This document shows, piece by piece, positions 49,622 to 58,932 of a DNA stretch of 64,000 nucleotides; the stretch's first letter is position 1; each line of letters opens with the position of its first letter. A model generated the notes under the pieces. That model saw only the letters and a program-made list of their open reading frames with translations. It was not told where the DNA came from and did not search any database. Made by a program: the position numbers and the translations under genes. This DNA comes from JAGLYZ01 sp049642725 (lineage in GTDB: Bacteria; Patescibacteriota; Minisyncoccia; Minisyncoccales; JAGMDC01). The DNA lies in NCBI GenBank assembly GCA_049642725.1, contig JBARPC010000004.1, positions 62,001 to 126,000 on the forward strand. The letters run 5' to 3'.

Positions 49622-50575
49622 TTATATCTTTTTTAATGTAGTTTGATTATAAATTTTTAAAGCGTCATCAACTGTCTTATCTTCAACAGTGATAGCGTAA
49701 ATTGCATTACACATTGCGACTGCTTCTTTAAATCCTTTTTGATGAATATTTCTTCCAGTGGCATTTCCGCATGCCCCAACCTCAATTTGATCATATAACC
49801 GTTGTAAAAATTCCTTAACATCTACCGAAGAACCTCCAGCACACACAACACCTGTTCTACCTGCTGATTGAATCGCCTCCTTTAATAATTCTTTTGATTC
49901 TTCTCCTTCCTTTTTTGGATAATTAATTTTGACAAAATCACTACCCAAACAAGCAGCCACACCTGTTGCGCCTGCAATTAAATGCGGATCTTTTTCATCT
50001 TTTACTGCCTTCCCTCGCGGGTATATCCAAAGAACCGTTAAAAGACCATTTTTATGCGCTTCATAAACCATTCGCGACGCCTCTTTCAACATTTCTACTT
50101 CATATTCACTCCCTAAATAAATTGTATATCCAACAGTAACCATCTTTAAACCAGAATTTTTCTGAAATTCAATAATTTCATTAATATCGGTAATTTTTCC
50201 ACTATAGGGATCCCTCTGTTCTGTTTTAATAAGATTCGTTTTTGAATTAAGTTTTACAAGATACTGAATATTTTTATAATCAGCACCATATTCGGCAATA
50301 AGTCCAAGCTGTGTAGCAAAGACTCCGATTTTTGCCTTGCTTGCAATTCGAAAAAGATGCTCTGGATTAGCATCATCAGGATGTATCCCCTCACCACAAA
50401 AATCTTTGTTCAAATGTTCTATTTTCTGATCTCCGGCAAAAAGCATGAGCTTGCCGGAATTATGTGTTATATCCAAATAATTTTGAATATATTTTTTTCG
50501 CATTGCTTTTAGAACATCCAAAGGCACTTTAATGTCTTTTACTTTAAGCTTATTAAGTTGAATTGTTTTTCCCAT
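49622..50575 (-). CDS. fbaB: Class I fructose-bisphosphate aldolase, DhnA/FbaB (archaeal) type
   Basis: 317 residues of TIM-barrel type. LFAGDQKIEHLN near residue 46, the Schiff-base Lys in SDFVKINYPKK near residue 215, and GVVCAGGSSVDVKEFLQRL near residue 245 as phosphate loop. It is the archaeal-type aldolase found in other gluconeogenic gene groups. With fbp (7-nt gap) and ppsA it covers steps between pyruvate and hexose phosphate. Confidence 0.87.
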   Translation of the reverse strand: MGKTIQLNKLKVKDIKVPLDVLKAMRKKYIQNYLDITHNSGKLMLFAGDQKIEHLNKDFCGEGIHPDDANPEHLFRIASKAKIGVFATQLGLIAEYGADYKNIQYLVKLNSKTNLIKTEQRDPYSGKITDINEIIEFQKNSGLKMVTVGYTIYLGSEYEVEMLKEASRMVYEAHKNGLLTVLWIYPRGKAVKDEKDPHLIAGATGVAACLGSDFVKINYPKKEGEESKELLKEAIQSAGRTGVVCAGGSSVDVKEFLQRLYDQIEVGACGNATGRNIHQKGFKEAVAMCNAIYAITVEDKTVDDALKIYNQTTLKKI

Positions 50576-50582
50576 AATATTT

Positions 50583-51482
50583 TTAATTATTTTTTGACAA
50601 TATTTTTTCTAAATTTTTAATAAGACCTTTATTGCCAACATAAGTTGGAACTCTTTGATTAATACTTCCTGGTTTAATATCTAATATCGACCCTGCGCCA
50701 TTAGTTGAAGCGCCGCCTGCTTGCTTTATAATAAATGACATTGGATTGCTTTCAGCTAATAATCTTAATTTTCCATTTGGTTTAGTATTAAGCGCTGGAT
50801 AAGCAAAAATCCCGCCATAATGAAGAATTTGATTAAAATCCCCGACAAACGCGCCGCCATATCTTAATTTATATCCTTGCATTTCTAATTCCTCAATATA
50901 TTTTTTAAATGATGGAAGCCAGTCCTTGCGCAATCCACCAATTCCATATAATTTGCCTTGGTCTGGAAGTTTTATATTTTCTTCTTTTAATACGAATCCT
51001 TGCTTAGTATGTAAAAATTCATTGACGCCGTTTTCGGTTGCGTAAATCAAAGTCATTACGGGACCGTATAAAATATACACAGCGCCTATTTGATATTTTC
51101 CCTTGGCCGGCAAATCTTTTTTATATATACCAAAAATTGTCCCAACCAAATTATTGCTTTCAATGTTTGAAGAACCGTCTAATGGATCCAAAGTTATATT
51201 AAAAATTCCTTTGTCATTAAGTTTAACAATATCTTCCTGCTCTTCTGATGTCATTGCCTTAACTAATTCTGACTGTTTTAATTCATCAATAATAAATCTA
51301 TCTGCCCATTTGTCTGCAACTAATTGCGTTTCGCCGAATACATTTTTTGTATCCGCCTTGCCTCGTCTGTATGGAAGCTCCCTACTTATTCTTTCTGCGA
51401 TATCAGCCATTTTTGTAATCAAACCAGTTAGTTCTTTATCGTTTTTTTTCACATATTCTTTTAATCTTATTACATTTTCCAT
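50583..51482 (-). CDS. fbp: Fructose-1,6-bisphosphatase class I
   Basis: 299 residues. The metal-binding signature LDPLDGSSNIESN near residue 98, GTIFGIY after it, and EESNPMSFIIKQAGGAST-like LLAESNPMSFIIKQAGGAS near residue 242 are diagnostic. Key regulatory enzyme of gluconeogenesis. It follows ppsA by 23 nt. No Shine-Dalgarno sequence. Confidence 0.94.
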   Translation of the reverse strand: MENVIRLKEYVKKNDKELTGLITKMADIAERISRELPYRRGKADTKNVFGETQLVADKWADRFIIDELKQSELVKAMTSEEQEDIVKLNDKGIFNITLDPLDGSSNIESNNLVGTIFGIYKKDLPAKGKYQIGAVYILYGPVMTLIYATENGVNEFLHTKQGFVLKEENIKLPDQGKLYGIGGLRKDWLPSFKKYIEELEMQGYKLRYGGAFVGDFNQILHYGGIFAYPALNTKPNGKLRLLAESNPMSFIIKQAGGASTNGAGSILDIKPGSINQRVPTYVGNKGLIKNLEKILSKNN

Positions 51483-51505
51483 AAATTGATATTGATATCA
51501 TTATA

Positions 51506-53935
51506 TCACTTGTTCCTCTTTTTTGCCAAATTCAAGATTGTTTTGATGACAGTGTCGGGATTAAGGGAGATACTTTCTATTCCTTCTTTAACTAAAAATT
51601 CGGCAAATTCTTCATAGTCGCTCGGTGCCTGGCCGCAGATTCCGCAGTATTTTTTCTTTTGGCGGCAAAGGGCAATTACTTTTGAGAGCATCTTTTTTAT
51701 GGTTTGGTCTCTCTCATCAGCAATATAAGCAATTTTAGCATTATCTCTATCTATTCCCAAAGATAATTGAGTTAGGTCGTTGCTACCAATAGACATTCCG
51801 TCAAAAATCTCTAAAAACTCTTCTGCTAAAATAACATTAGAAGGAATTTCGCACATCACAATAACCTTTAAATTATCTTTTCCTTTTTCTAATCCAAATC
51901 GCTTCATTAATTTAATCACTTCTCTTCCTTCTTTTACTGTCCGGCAAAAAGGAACCATTAAAGTAATATTTTTAAAACCAAAGACATCTCTGGCTTTTTT
52001 TATTGCTTGGCATTCCATTTGAAAGGCCGGCTGAAATTCTTTATCTAAATAACGGCAAGCGCCTCTAAATCCCAGCATTGGGTTTGCTTCTTCTTGCTCA
52101 AAAAGTTCGCCGCCGATTAAATTTCTATATTCATTGGTCTTAAAATCAGAAAATCTTAAAATTACTTCTTTTGGATAAAATGCTGCCGCGATCGTCGCCA
52201 CTCCCTCGGTTAACTTATCAACAAAATATTGCTTCTTATCTTTATAACCAACCGTAATTTTATCTATCTCTTTAATAATTGATTTTATTTTGGATTTTGA
52301 AAATTGGAAATTGGAAATTGCTTTATAGTGATATAAAGCAAGCGGATGTATTCTAATTTTTTCAGCAATAATAAACTCTTCTCTAGCTAGCCCTACTCCG
52401 TCATTCGGCAAAAATGAGACCTTAAAAGCAATATCTGGCGCGCCGATATTTATCATTATCTTTGTCTCTAATTCTGGAATTTTTTTTAAGTCATATCTTT
52501 TAATCTCAAAAGAGATTTTCCCAGAATATATCCGCCCCTGTAATCCCTGAGTGCAGTCAGCAGTAATGACTTCGCTGTTTTTTAAAACTTTAGTGCCTTT
52601 CAGAGTGCCGACAATACAGGGTATGCCTAATTCTCTAGAAACAATAGCTGCATGGCAAACTTTAGAACCTTCATTAGTAATCACTGCCGCAGCATTTCTT
52701 ATAACAGGCACCCAATCAGGGTCAGTCATTTTTGTTACTAAAACCTCACCTTTTTGAAATTGACCCATTTTTGAAACATCAGAAATAATTCTTGTTTTTC
52801 CCTGGCCTATTTTATTTCCAATAGCAATTCCTTCTAAAATCGGCTTTTTTTTGGTTTTAACTTCGTATTCCTCATAAAAGGTTTTTATCTTGGCGGCATG
52901 AACTGTTTCCGGCCTTGCCTGAACAATAAATAATTCTCCAGTTTTTCCATCTTTTGCCCATTCAATATCTTGAGCCATCTTATAATGTTCTTCAATCAAA
53001 CAAGCCCATTTTGCCAAAGTAAGAATTTCTTTATCATTTAAACTAAATTCTATTTGCTGCTTTTCTGCAACACTAATTTCTTTCAACCCTCCTTTTTGAT
53101 TGTAAATATATTTTTTATTTTTTCTTCCTAAATTTTTTGAAATAATAGATTTATAACCTTGCTTTAATGTAGGTTTAAAAACAAAAAACTCATCAGGAGT
53201 AATCTTTCCTTTAACGAGCATCTCGCCTATTCCATAAATAGAATTGATTAAAACTACATTTGGAAAACCAGTTTCAGTATCTAAAGTAAATATTACTCCA
53301 GAAGAAGCCAAATCTGACCTGACCATTTTTTGGACACCAACTGAAAGAGCAATTTTTAAGTGATTAAAACCTTTCTCCTCACGATAAGCAATCGCACGGT
53401 CAGTAAATAAAGAAGCCATGCATTTTTTAATGGCTTTTAATAACTCTTTTTCTTCAGAAATATTCAAATATGTTTCGTGCTGTCCGGCAAAACTCGCGCT
53501 TGGAAGGTCTTCCGCAGTTGCCGAACTTCTAACAGCCACATCAGTATTCTTCTCTCTATACTTTTGAGATAACTTTTTGTAATTTTTTAAAATCTCTTTT
53601 TTAAAGTCGTCTGGAAAATCAGCTTTCAAAATCAATTGCCGAGCCGTCTTCCCGGTTTCTTGAAGCGACTTTATGCTTTTTGCCTTGTCCGCCGAAGCTT
53701 TAGCGAAGGCGGAGAATACCTCTTTTATTTTTTTGTCTATTTTATTTACTTTCAAAAAATACCAATATGCTTTTGAAGTTAATACAAAACCATCAGGAAT
53801 ATTTATTCCTTTTTTGGTTAATTCCGAAAACATTTCGCCTAAGGAAGCATTTTTCCCGCCAACTAAAGCCACATCATCTTTAGAAATCTCATTATACCAA
53901 AGAATATATTTTTGTTTTTTACTCTTGACAAACAT
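51506..53935 (-). CDS. ppsA: Phosphoenolpyruvate synthase
   Basis: 809 residues: N-terminal ATP-grasp domain (VALVGGKNASLGEM, then VAVRSSATAEDLPSASFAGQ near residue 140), phospho-His domain (SKVCHAAIVSRELGIP with His near residue 428), and the PEP/pyruvate barrel ending in SIGSNDLTQLSLGIDRD and YCGICGQAPSD near 775. Makes PEP from pyruvate and ATP. A 26-nt repeat is read in frame at residues about 74-82 as FAKASADKA, within the helical part of the ATP-grasp N terminus. Confidence 0.95.
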   Translation of the reverse strand: MFVKSKKQKYILWYNEISKDDVALVGGKNASLGEMFSELTKKGINIPDGFVLTSKAYWYFLKVNKIDKKIKEVFSAFAKASADKAKSIKSLQETGKTARQLILKADFPDDFKKEILKNYKKLSQKYREKNTDVAVRSSATAEDLPSASFAGQHETYLNISEEKELLKAIKKCMASLFTDRAIAYREEKGFNHLKIALSVGVQKMVRSDLASSGVIFTLDTETGFPNVVLINSIYGIGEMLVKGKITPDEFFVFKPTLKQGYKSIISKNLGRKNKKYIYNQKGGLKEISVAEKQQIEFSLNDKEILTLAKWACLIEEHYKMAQDIEWAKDGKTGELFIVQARPETVHAAKIKTFYEEYEVKTKKKPILEGIAIGNKIGQGKTRIISDVSKMGQFQKGEVLVTKMTDPDWVPVIRNAAAVITNEGSKVCHAAIVSRELGIPCIVGTLKGTKVLKNSEVITADCTQGLQGRIYSGKISFEIKRYDLKKIPELETKIMINIGAPDIAFKVSFLPNDGVGLAREEFIIAEKIRIHPLALYHYKAISNFQFSKSKIKSIIKEIDKITVGYKDKKQYFVDKLTEGVATIAAAFYPKEVILRFSDFKTNEYRNLIGGELFEQEEANPMLGFRGACRYLDKEFQPAFQMECQAIKKARDVFGFKNITLMVPFCRTVKEGREVIKLMKRFGLEKGKDNLKVIVMCEIPSNVILAEEFLEIFDGMSIGSNDLTQLSLGIDRDNAKIAYIADERDQTIKKMLSKVIALCRQKKKYCGICGQAPSDYEEFAEFLVKEGIESISLNPDTVIKTILNLAKKRNK
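53688..53713. repeat. 26-nt hairpin repeat in frame in ppsA
   Basis: TCCGCC and GGCGGA arms around GAAGCTTTAGCGAA. See 37464-37489. Confidence 0.65.
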
Positions 53936-53956
53936 TTTTGATTTTGCTAAACTAAT

Positions 53957-54000
53957 AATAGCAACGCTGCCCCAAGATAAAACTTGGGGTTTGCTATTTT
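53957..54000 (+). terminator. Hairpin with T-run between NYN gene and ppsA
   Basis: CCCCAAG/CTTGGGG inside an outer AATAGCA/TGCTATT stem, then TTTTTT on the plus strand. No plus-strand gene precedes it; on the minus strand it separates the NYN gene from ppsA. Confidence 0.55.
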
Positions 54001-54533
54001 TTAAACTTTATATCATCTCTAATTCTTTCTAAAAAGATATGCCAACAAAGTTTAATTTCCCAAGCCATATTCTTTTTATACGCAATAAAAATTATTTTTT
54101 TACCCTTATCTTTAACTACATAATTTCTCAACTCATAAAAATCACTATCTCCGCTCAAAATTATTATAACATCTAAATCATCAATTTTCCTTACTACATC
54201 TAAAACGATCTCTACATCCATATTGCCTTTTTTAACCACTTGCCCGCCTACCGGAGTGTATTTTAGTTCTTTTTTCTTGATAGAAATATAAGAATTTATT
54301 TTTTCTAAAAAATTTTGAGTGCCCTTGAAAGCAATGTCGCTTTTATTGGGAATGACAACATAATAATTGATAAATTCTACTTTACAATATTTTTCCAAAA
54401 AATTACGAAACTTCTTAAAATCAATGCGCCAACCGTATTTCTGGTAAGCATGATAAAGATTAGAATCATCACAAAAGATTCCAACCTTTTTATCTTTCAA
54501 AAATTCCAGCAATTTTTTGATTTCAGATTCCAT
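53994..54533 (-). CDS. NYN-domain (LabA/DUF88-like) predicted nuclease
   Basis: 179 residues. PIN-like acidic residues: GIFCDDSNLYHA near residue 19, NMDVEIVLDVVRK near 103, and IILSGDSDFYELRNYV near 122. NYN proteins are predicted metal-dependent RNases. It is the last gene of the run from GT2 through SGNH. No membrane span. Confidence 0.85.
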   Translation of the reverse strand: MESEIKKLLEFLKDKKVGIFCDDSNLYHAYQKYGWRIDFKKFRNFLEKYCKVEFINYYVVIPNKSDIAFKGTQNFLEKINSYISIKKKELKYTPVGGQVVKKGNMDVEIVLDVVRKIDDLDVIIILSGDSDFYELRNYVVKDKGKKIIFIAYKKNMAWEIKLCWHIFLERIRDDIKFKK

Positions 54534-54547
54534 AATTTTATTGTTGA

Positions 54548-55189
54548 TTAAATTATTTTATTTTTAATTAAAAAATCTTTTACAATTTCAAAAATTTTCT
54601 TATGGCCTTGTGTATTTGGATGTGCTCCGTCTTCCAATAAATTTTTATAATCTATTCTTGTTAACTGTTCAAAAATTTCAATAAAATAAACATTATTCTC
54701 TTTGCAAACTGACTTAATAATTTTGTTGTATTCTTTTATGTATTCGTTTTTGTAAGATTTACCTGTTTTACTCCAAGGAAGAGGAGTGACTTTTATTTCT
54801 TCAACTGGAGTTAATCCGATAAAAACTATGTTTGAAGAAAATTTTTGGGCAAGATTAATTAATTTTTTGATATTTTCTTCAAATTTTTCTTTTGATATCA
54901 TAAAGATATTTTTGGTCTGAATAAAACAAGAATCATTTATACCAATTGAAAAAACAATTATTGTTTTTTCACCTTCCCACATCCGTGGAGATGTTTCAGA
55001 TTCGAATCGTTTTAACAGTCCATTTGTTGTATCTCCATCTATACTAAGATTGTAAACCAAATAATAAAAATTATCTGAGTTAGATAAATTTTGCTTATCT
55101 AAAAGTTTTCTTAATCTCTGAACCCATCCGCCTTCTTTATCCCAAGCTCCGTAAGTTATGCTATCTCCAAAAACTAAAATTTGTGCCAT
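54548..55189 (-). CDS. SGNH/GDSL hydrolase
   Basis: 213 residues: block I FGDSITYGAWDKEGGW with nucleophile Ser (residue 9), Gly in block II region (IDGDTTNGL), Asn in block III GINDSCF near residue 94, and D-x-x-H in LLEDGAHPN near 188. Esterase or lipase of unknown substrate, cytoplasmic as no signal peptide is seen. Confidence 0.9.
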   Translation of the reverse strand: MAQILVFGDSITYGAWDKEGGWVQRLRKLLDKQNLSNSDNFYYLVYNLSIDGDTTNGLLKRFESETSPRMWEGEKTIIVFSIGINDSCFIQTKNIFMISKEKFEENIKKLINLAQKFSSNIVFIGLTPVEEIKVTPLPWSKTGKSYKNEYIKEYNKIIKSVCKENNVYFIEIFEQLTRIDYKNLLEDGAHPNTQGHKKIFEIVKDFLIKNKII

Positions 55190-55207
55190 AAATTTTTTAA
55201 TTTCTTT

Positions 55208-55666
55208 TTAGATGAATTGAAACAAACCTAAAGTTATTAAAGTAACTATTATGCCAGCGATTAGGATTCCTAAAAATATCAAGGGTAAGGCAATCTTGAA
55301 TGGAATCCTGAAAATAAAAGCGCAGATGGAACCGGTCCAGGCGCCGGTAAAAGGAAGAGGGACAGCTACTAAAACAATTAAAGCCAGTTCTTTCCAATGT
55401 TCAAATTTTTTCTGGTGATTCTTTATATTTCTTTCAAAAAGCCAGGCAAAAAAACGGTTAAAGCTGTAAAAATGATGACTAAGATATTGAGAAACTGGGC
55501 CCAAAAACCAAAGTAAAAAAATAGCTGGAACTAAATTACCAATAACAGAAATAAAATAAGCAGACCAAATTGACAAATTATAATTCTCTAAAGCAAAAGG
55601 AATAGAAAGACGCAACTCTCCTATTGGCGTCATTGCCATTAAAAATGTTTTTAGTTCCAAAATCAT
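55208..55666 (-). CDS. Small multidrug export-like membrane protein (COG2426 type)
   Basis: 152 residues, four membrane segments. MTPIGELRLSIPFAL near residue 11 and VAVPLPFTGAWTGSICAF near residue 98 are the conserved half-repeats of this family. The transport substrate is unknown. Overlaps galT by 4 nt. Confidence 0.85.
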   Translation of the reverse strand: MILELKTFLMAMTPIGELRLSIPFALENYNLSIWSAYFISVIGNLVPAIFLLWFLGPVSQYLSHHFYSFNRFFAWLFERNIKNHQKKFEHWKELALIVLVAVPLPFTGAWTGSICAFIFRIPFKIALPLIFLGILIAGIIVTLITLGLFQFI

Positions 55667-56703
55667 TGTTTCCTTAAATACTCTGCTGCTTTTTCCGGTT
55701 CAATGGTAGAAATCTCCATTCTTGTTCCTATTTCAAACCCGGCCCAAGTTGAAGTTTTCGGCAAAATGGTCCAATGCCAGTGATAATGATTATAATTTCT
55801 TCCATCGCAAGGAGCAGTATGGAGATAAAAATTATAAGCCGGATCATTTAAACCTTTATAAAGCTTGCTTAAGGCATTCTGAAATGCCTCTGCCAACTGT
55901 AATTTTTCTTTTTCAGTAATTTTTTCAAAATAAGAAAGGTGTTTTTTGGGAGTAATAATAACTTCAAAAGCCATTTTAGAAGCGAAAGGGCAAATAACTA
56001 AAAAGTCCTTGTTTTCAAAAACTACTCTCTTTTTAGTTTTCCTTTCCCATTCACCCATCAAACAATAAACGCATTTTTTATGAACTCTGAAATATCTTTT
56101 AGAATTACGGATGGCTTTCTTTAAATCAGTATCAATAAGGGGCGTGGTTATAATTTGAGAATGAGGATGAGCAATGGAAGCGCCTGATTCTACTCCGTGG
56201 TTATGAAAAATGGAGACATAATCGACAAACTTTTCTTTCATTAAACTTAAATATCTTTCCTGATAAACATCTATTACTTCTTTAACTTGGCTTACTGAAA
56301 ATTGAGCCATTTGCTTGTTATGGTCTTGAGTAACAACCACTTCGTGAAAACCCACTGCGCTTATTTTTTCATACAATCCTCCTTCAATGTGTTTATCTAT
56401 TTTAGCACTAGGAATAAAAGCGGGATATTTATTAGGAACCACCATAGTAGTCCAGTTCTTGGGAACTTTGTCTCCTGGTTTAAAAACAATCTTTTTTCCA
56501 TTAGAAAACACTAATGTTGGTTTTTCTTGAGTATGAATTTGGCAAAAAGGACAATCTTTTTTAGAAACTTTTTCTATTTTTCTTCTTTCTTTTTTAAATG
56601 TCTCCGGCCTTTGAGCCCTGCCAGTAGCGATAACAACCCAATCCTTAGAAGCAAGGTCAAAACGAAGCTCTGACGGAAACTTTAATTTTTGATTTTTAAT
56701 CAT
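55663..56703 (-). CDS. galT: Galactose-1-phosphate uridylyltransferase-like HIT enzyme
   Basis: 346 residues. Zn-site Cys pairs CPFCQ near residue 51 and CVYCLMGE near residue 214, and the active site HPHSQ near residue 180 (nucleophilic His). Moves UMP between glucose-1-P and galactose-1-P; an ADP-glucose phosphorylase-like role is an alternative. 8-nt overlap with the glycosyltransferase gene supports use in surface-sugar synthesis. Confidence 0.88.
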   Translation of the reverse strand: MIKNQKLKFPSELRFDLASKDWVVIATGRAQRPETFKKERRKIEKVSKKDCPFCQIHTQEKPTLVFSNGKKIVFKPGDKVPKNWTTMVVPNKYPAFIPSAKIDKHIEGGLYEKISAVGFHEVVVTQDHNKQMAQFSVSQVKEVIDVYQERYLSLMKEKFVDYVSIFHNHGVESGASIAHPHSQIITTPLIDTDLKKAIRNSKRYFRVHKKCVYCLMGEWERKTKKRVVFENKDFLVICPFASKMAFEVIITPKKHLSYFEKITEKEKLQLAEAFQNALSKLYKGLNDPAYNFYLHTAPCDGRNYNHYHWHWTILPKTSTWAGFEIGTRMEISTIEPEKAAEYLRKQ

Positions 56704-57415
56704 AATGATTCATTATTAAATTCCATCTAATTTGCAAAACCTCAATTAGCATTTTTACCATTGATTTGAATCCCACAGTGCTTTCCGGACTGTTTACCCA
56801 AACCACTGGAATTTCTTTAATTTTATACCCAAGCCTTTTCGCCAAAACCAAAGCTTCTACATCAAAAGCAAAACGATTGATTTTACATTTTAGAAAAATA
56901 TCTTCTACTGCCTTTCTCGTAAACCCTTTAAATCCGCACTGGGTATCCCATATCCCCCAAAGTCCGGAAACTAACTGAACGATTAAATTAAAGATATTGC
57001 CTAACATTATCCGCCACCAAGATTGGGGAACGGCAATCACCGAACCTTTAATATCCCGCGAACCAATTACCACTTCATAACCATTTTGAAATTCTGGCCA
57101 CATCTTTTCTATCTGGTCAATTGAAGTGGAATTATCAGCATCAGTAAATACTCTATACTGGCCTTTCGCCTCCATTAATCCTTGGCGAACCACATAGCCC
57201 TTGCCATGGTTTTCTTTGTTATCAATCAACCGTAAATTTTTAATGTCCGAGAACAGTTCTCGGACAACTTCTGCTGTTTTGTCTTTTGAGCCATCGTTAA
57301 CCACGATGATCTCGTAATCATAATCTTGCTTTAACAAATACTCATTAATTTCTTTTAAGGTCTTATTAATCCGCTTTTCCTCATTATAAGCGGGAATGAT
57401 AATTGATAAATACAT
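56696..57415 (-). CDS. Family 2 glycosyltransferase (dolichol/polyprenol-phosphate type)
   Basis: 239 residues from the ATG at 57415, chosen because TATAAT ends exactly 6 nt before it and the longer frame has no support. GT-A fold: MYLSIIIPAYNEEKRI, VNDGSKDKT near residue 41, DADNST near residue 86 (DxD), and GFKGFTRKAVEDIF near residue 156. A GAGAAC palindrome (57244-57266) is read in frame at residues 50-57 as VRELFSD. Confidence 0.92.
   Translation of the reverse strand: MYLSIIIPAYNEEKRINKTLKEINEYLLKQDYDYEIIVVNDGSKDKTAEVVRELFSDIKNLRLIDNKENHGKGYVVRQGLMEAKGQYRVFTDADNSTSIDQIEKMWPEFQNGYEVVIGSRDIKGSVIAVPQSWWRIMLGNIFNLIVQLVSGLWGIWDTQCGFKGFTRKAVEDIFLKCKINRFAFDVEALVLAKRLGYKIKEIPVVWVNSPESTVGFKSMVKMLIEVLQIRWNLIMNHYD
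57244..57266. repeat. Palindromic GAGAAC repeat, copy e (inside glycosyltransferase gene)
   Basis: TGTCCGAGAAC-A-GTTCTCGGACA, perfect 23 nt. Arms TGTC/GACA differ from the other copies. Confidence 0.85.
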
Positions 57416-57421
57416 TTTATT

Positions 57422-57427
57422 ATTATA
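57422..57427 (-). promoter_or_regulatory. -10 element of the GT2-galT run
   Basis: TGCTATAAT (extended -10), 6 nt before the ATG at 57415. A clear leaderless-start example. Confidence 0.65.
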
Positions 57428-57475
57428 GCATAAAAACAAAAAAATAGGGAGCAATTTTCAACAACTCCCCTTGTT

Positions 57476-57988
57476 TTATTTATCTATCTTTTTTTCTAAA
57501 ATTTTCTTCAATTCCTTTACTTGTATATGAAATTCATCTATTTCTTTAGTGAAAATCAAATACTTTATTGCTGTCTGTCTTATTTGGTCTGTTTCTGAAA
57601 ACATAACTATTGCTTCAATGTTTCGTTTAACTACAGATAAAAAATCTGAAAATATCTGCTGTTTTTCTGTAATTTGGTAGATAATTCTGTCTTTTCTGTA
57701 AAGTACCCGTAAACGATCTAAATGATATACTATATTTGCTAGCCATCTGCGATAGCCAATTAAGGTCTCTATGTCTGCGCACAGAATATTATGCGTATCT
57801 ATGCCAAAATACTGATGAAATACTTCCAATTGGTCTAACATTGCTATCATAACTCTAAAAGCGTCTCCGTTCCTCTCTAAAATCACTGTTTTGACGAATT
57901 CATCAAAATCTATTATTATTGGAAAGTTCTCTGAAAGTTCTCCATCATCTATATTGCCCTTGGCAGAAATCTTTATCTTTATTTCCAT
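57476..57988 (-). CDS. Hypothetical protein (170 aa)
   Basis: N-terminal beta segment (MEIKIKISAKGNIDDGELSENF), then long helices (MIAMLDQLEVFHQYF, then a 45-residue helix at the end). No family recognised and no membrane span. AGGAGGG before the ATG and TTTACA-17-TAATCT promoter place it in the accessory class. Confidence 0.65.
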   Translation of the reverse strand: MEIKIKISAKGNIDDGELSENFPIIIDFDEFVKTVILERNGDAFRVMIAMLDQLEVFHQYFGIDTHNILCADIETLIGYRRWLANIVYHLDRLRVLYRKDRIIYQITEKQQIFSDFLSVVKRNIEAIVMFSETDQIRQTAIKYLIFTKEIDEFHIQVKELKKILEKKIDK

Positions 57989-58042
57989 TATTCTACCCTC
58001 CTAATCTTTCTATATTTTATTTTGTGATGTACTACTAATTTT

Positions 58043-58071
58043 AGATTAACAAATTATCCAGATTTTGTAAA
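58043..58071 (-). promoter_or_regulatory. Promoter of the 57476 gene
   Basis: TTTACA at 58071-58066, 17 nt, TAATCT at 58048-58043. Confidence 0.65.
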
Positions 58072-58108
58072 GAAAAGAAAAAATTCAAATAATTACTAAC
58101 TACTGCAT

Positions 58109-58151
58109 CAGGACATATATTATTGACGGCCGTCGACGATATATATCCAGA
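58109..58151. other. Palindrome-rich gap behind map
   Basis: GACGGCCGTC within an AT-rich imperfect palindrome (ATATATTATT on one side, ATATATAT on the other). It lies directly after the map stop and may be the 3' end hairpin of the spc operon. Confidence 0.4.
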
Positions 58152-58913
58152 CTATATTTCTGTCAAGATCTGACAGCCATTTTGGGTAACTGCCATTTGG
58201 TGTTCAAAATGGCAGGATAAAGAGCCATCAAAGGTTTCAAGTCCGTAGCCATCATCTGATTTTTTTATTTTGTAATCCCCTATTGTAACCATTGGCTCTA
58301 AACAAAAAACCATTCCCTGTTTAATTTCTGGCCCTTTGTGTCTTTTGCCATAATTTAAGATTTGCGGGTCTTCGTGTAATTCTTTACCAATGCCGTGTCC
58401 GCAAAGCTCGCGGACCACACCAAAGCCCTGTGATTCAACATAACGTTGGATTGTATTTCCAATATCACCAAATGTATTTCCGGGTCTAATTTTTTTAATT
58501 CCCCTTTTCAGGGCTTTTTTTGTTATTTTAATTAATCTTTGAGCTTCTGAAGAAATTTCTCCTACTGGCACCGTCACTGCCATATCAGCAAAATACCCTT
58601 TAAATTTCAAACCTAAATCCAAAGACAAAATATCTCCTTTTTTTAATTGGTAATCTGAAGGAACTCCATGAACAATGACCTGATTAACAGAGGTGCATAA
58701 AGCAGTTGGAAAACCGCCATAACCCTTGGAAACCGGACCTTTAAATCCTGACTCTGCGCCAAACTTAAAAATAAGGCCTTCTGCGACCTTATTGAGTTCT
58801 TTAGTGGTAATTCCCGGCTCAACCAGAACCATTAATTGTTTCATAACATTTGCCAGAATCTTACCGCCTTCAGCCATTATTGCAATTTCTTCCGGAGACT
58901 TGATTGGAATCAT
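58152..58913 (-). CDS. map: Methionine aminopeptidase type I
   Basis: 253 residues. Metal ligands: Asp in LSLDLGLKFKGYFADMAVTVPVG (two Asp), His in ELCGHGIGKELHEDP near residue 170, and Glu in FCLEPMVTIG and HFEHQMAVT. Removes initiator Met. TATAAA lies exactly 6 nt before the ATG. Separated from adk by an inverted pair of palindromes. Confidence 0.97.
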   Translation of the reverse strand: MIPIKSPEEIAIMAEGGKILANVMKQLMVLVEPGITTKELNKVAEGLIFKFGAESGFKGPVSKGYGGFPTALCTSVNQVIVHGVPSDYQLKKGDILSLDLGLKFKGYFADMAVTVPVGEISSEAQRLIKITKKALKRGIKKIRPGNTFGDIGNTIQRYVESQGFGVVRELCGHGIGKELHEDPQILNYGKRHKGPEIKQGMVFCLEPMVTIGDYKIKKSDDGYGLETFDGSLSCHFEHQMAVTQNGCQILTEI

Positions 58914-58932
58914 CTTAACTTTATAACTTTAG

